64,000 nt of DNA from Polydactylus sextarius (Eukaryota > Chordata > Actinopteri > Polynemidae): the NCBI GenBank assembly GCA_016801845.1, contig CM028919.1:6007001-6071000 (forward strand). Reading direction: 5' to 3'. The position numbers were made by a program, and so were the translations under genes. The notes under the pieces were generated by a model. It worked only from the letters and a program-made list of their open reading frames with translations. It was not told the origin of the DNA and made no database searches. This document shows positions 62,201-64,000 of this stretch, one piece after another; the stretch's first letter is position 1; each line of letters starts with the position of its first letter.

Positions 62201-62664
62201 TCAGACGAGAGATTCTCATGTCATGTGTTAGGGGCTCCAGAGGTTAATTCTCATCCACTGTCACAACATTTCTATTTACTTTTTTGTTTATTGTCAGAAA
62301 CCAAAATCCACAATGATTTAGGCTCCATAGATAATATAGATATATATAGATCGGCTCCATGCGAAGAAAAACACATTCGCGCTTCATGATAAACTCCTAC
62401 CGCGGTTAACAGTCATGTCGCTGTTATCAGCTGAAATCTGAAACAACACGGTCTTGTTGTTTATTGAGTCATCGATAAAATAATAAATTTGAGAGTACAT
62501 AACTAGGCTGTGAATTACAATAACTCACGCAACTTTACTCAGTTAAAATAAAAGTTACTTCTGGAAAAACTTCAAACTCTTTGATCCCAACTAAGAGTTT
62601 AAATGAAAAATTACTCACCCAAGAGTAAGAGCCCGACAAAACATACGCTGCCGCTCCAAGCCAT
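59222..62664 (-). CDS. Tandem receptor-like gene copy D (ITIM-like, extended tail)
   Basis: Exons (minus): 62619-62664, 61751-61896, 61172-61294, 61051-61078, 60876-60908, 59514-59610, 59222-59420. Total 672 nt, 223 residues if the last exon runs to TAA at 59222-59224. The signal peptide begins MAWSGSVCFVGLLLLG. The ectodomain is as in C in exon 2, with DTVIAHLKGRKDDVV, CFPRIIYQLNCVKQ and NIHHKVNCT. It keeps all six ectodomain cysteines seen across the family. The membrane helix is WIIGFVVVALFFIILLLCYI, then FRDKIRQR. The tail starts ICSFYNRVSQNDDVALED; SFYNRV fits the ITIM consensus. Where A stops (DVELGN) D reads on for about 45 more residues through a Lys-rich stretch made by two A-runs, so the exact end is uncertain. 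Intron 5 is enlarged by about 0.9 kb of inserted DNA with a tRNA-like SINE fragment. Family not recognised. Confidence 0.8.
60035..60130 (-). mobile_element. tRNA-like SINE fragment in copy D intron 5
   Basis: On the minus strand GCCAGTTAGCTCAGTGAGG and GCACGTTCAAGCC look like A and B boxes. The rest is not a foldable tRNA. It is part of the extra DNA that enlarges this intron relative to copies A-C. Confidence 0.35.
61318..61973. repeat. Near-identical duplication block, copy D exon 2 and intron 2
   Basis: Partner of 52599-53262. The similarity fades abruptly on the exon 1 side at about 61,970. Confidence 0.9.
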
Positions 62665-62887
62665 GTTTCAAGAAACTCCTGGCGGCTGAAAACACGCTGC
62701 GTTTTCTATTACCGGTATCACCGGAGGTAGGTAGGCGGTCCCGAAGTGTACAGCCATGTGAGTGTTTATGGGGAAGTTGAAGGGATGGAGGATTTTCAAA
62801 AGAAAAAAATAATAATAACCAAAAAAAAATTGTCCTAAATATCTATGGTGTTATTGGCGGAAAAACTCCTGCTTGAGAGAAATGCAT

Positions 62888-63074
62888 CTTCAGGAGAACT
62901 GAGATGGTCACGACAGACCTCCCCTGTTCTCTACTTTCATAGGATAAACTCTGACGCGTTCGCCGGATCAATTTGCATATAAGCGCTGCCCAACTACTTA
63001 CGCACCGGAGCGAAGATGCTTTCGAGAGCGTCAGAAACGAGAGGTCTGTCGTGACGTTATCAGTTCCCCTGAAG
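62888..63074. repeat. Imperfect long inverted repeat upstream of copy D
   Basis: 34-nt arms 62888-62921 and 63041-63074 with about four mismatches, both including CACGACAGACCTC or its complement. The inner part also pairs (TCTGACGC with GCGTCAGA). Could be a MITE or a folded regulatory or non-coding RNA region. Confidence 0.65.
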
Positions 63075-63097
63075 TCTCTTGTCCTATTCATACACAG

Positions 63098-63440
63098 GCC
63101 AATACAAATGCAATGCAGTTAAGCTTGTCTTGTCTTACACCCTTGACTGTAAACCAACCCACGATAGAGATGAGGTCCACAGACTGAGGGGTGTGCTCAT
63201 AATAACCTCTTCCTGAACATTAAAAAAAAAACTAGGGCGTTTGTCATTGATTTCAGACGACACAGAGATGACCCCAGGCAACTGGCAATAGTGGGAGAGG
63301 AGGTGGAGAGGATGGCTGGTTTTAAATTTCTGGGGGTTAATATGAGTGAGGATCTTGAATGGACTAGGAACTCTGCAGCTGCTGCTGCAAAAATGGCAGA
63401 CAGACTTTACTTCCTCATTGCACTAAGGGACTAGCAGGGC
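63098..63440 (+). mobile_element. LINE reverse-transcriptase remnant (sense)
   Basis: Plus-strand frame reads VIDFRRHRDDPRQLAIVGEE, then MAGFKFLGVNMSEDLEWTRN and AAKMADRLYFL, a non-LTR RT segment. It is the same family as the antisense copy at 57600-58345 but in opposite orientation. Confidence 0.75.
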
Positions 63441-63784
63441 GTTTAACACTGTGAAAGACACAACACATCCACTGCACCACTTTTTCACTCTGCTGACCTT
63501 TGGAAAAGGTCAAGTCTGCAAATAAGAAGAGTGATGTTGAGGTCAGGCATGTTTTTAAGAGAGAAGACACTTCATATAAAGCCAATGTGGGGAACACAGA
63601 ACATAAGAACACAGCTTCTGTCACTGACATATACAGCATCAGATGTCTGCGCCGTGAAAAAACAAATAACCCAGGACGTCTCTTACCCAGGAAACTGTCT
63701 GTTTACACTGCTGCTTTCTGGGAGTTGCTACTGGTCCATCAGCATCCACACTTCAAGACTTAGACTCAGTTTTTATCCAAGTTT

Positions 63785-63945
63785 TAATCTGTAAAATATG
63801 AACCACATAGAGTTAAACTTTGTTGTACAGCTGTACAATACCGTATAAGTGTAAGATTAATTATTTAGATTAATTGATGAGCATCATCACACAGTATTTT
63901 TTTGTGTGATTTTCTGTGTAGTCCTGTGTGTTTGATTTCTTATCA
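63785..63945 (+). mobile_element. LINE 3' tail, inverted relative to 48000-48310 and 59000-59110
   Basis: ACTTTGTTGTACAGCTGTAC and TATAAGTGTAAGATTAATTA match the reverse complement of the other tails, followed by a GTGTGATTTTCTGTGTAGTC piece shared with about 48,005-48,050. Confidence 0.6.
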
Positions 63946-64000
63946 TTCCGGCTTCTCCCACTTAATCCAGTGGTTCCAGGTCACGGGGGCAACAGCCTCT

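Noticed and set aside
34309..62664. Receptor ectodomain as a classical Ig V domain, or as an MHC chain
   Set aside because: There is a Trp and a GVYYANC-like end, but the first Cys to Trp distance (about 28 residues or more) and the exon split do not fit a V or C1 domain. I keep the fold open.

Overview
This is a vertebrate, almost certainly teleost fish, nuclear genome window. Genes are split into short exons with GT/AG introns. The spacer DNA is AT-rich and full of CA/GT and TA microsatellites, Tc1 and hAT DNA-transposon remnants, antisense LINE tails and fish-type dispersed repeats. There is nothing prokaryotic and no CRISPR array.

Left part (about 8.1-16.0 kb, + strand): FNDC5, the irisin precursor. 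Five exons cover the FNIII ectodomain, transmembrane segment and cytoplasmic tail. The signal-peptide exon was not located. The 8 kb upstream hold a Tc1-like remnant, microsatellites and unassigned DNA. Middle part (23.0-25.9 kb, - strand): a six-exon gene read as S100PBP, convergent with FNDC5 as in human. Beyond it lie a tRNA-Gln(TTG) gene and a degenerate second copy about 0.8 kb downstream (27.8-28.7 kb).

Right part (34.3-62.7 kb, - strand): the most interesting section. Four tandem paralogues, called A to D here, repeat every 8.4-9.0 kb. I do not recognise the family. Each has the same seven-exon plan: signal peptide, a cysteine-containing and N-glycosylatable ectodomain of about 95 residues, one transmembrane helix, and a short tail. 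The tail exon of A, B and D encodes an ITIM-like (S/I)xYxx(V/L) motif, which C has lost. A has a frame disruption in its transmembrane exon and would end in a GPI-signal-like hydrophobic tail. D has lost the usual stop and gained a longer tail. The flanks of the copies are also duplicated, giving an 8-9 kb unit with repeated blocks, a repeated CCAAT-box/RFX-like cassette, a repeated possible alternative tail exon and a repeated ORF-bearing segment. Exons are shuffled between copies in a way that suggests gene conversion.

The array sits upstream of S100PBP, where human has YARS1, so it looks like a lineage-specific insertion or expansion of candidate inhibitory immune receptors. The rest of the right part is LINE debris, a clean non-autonomous hAT element with a perfect 8-bp target duplication, and several hairpin-forming repeats. 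Exon coordinates were derived by reading splice sites and checking that phases close. Assignments to families come from memory, without database search.
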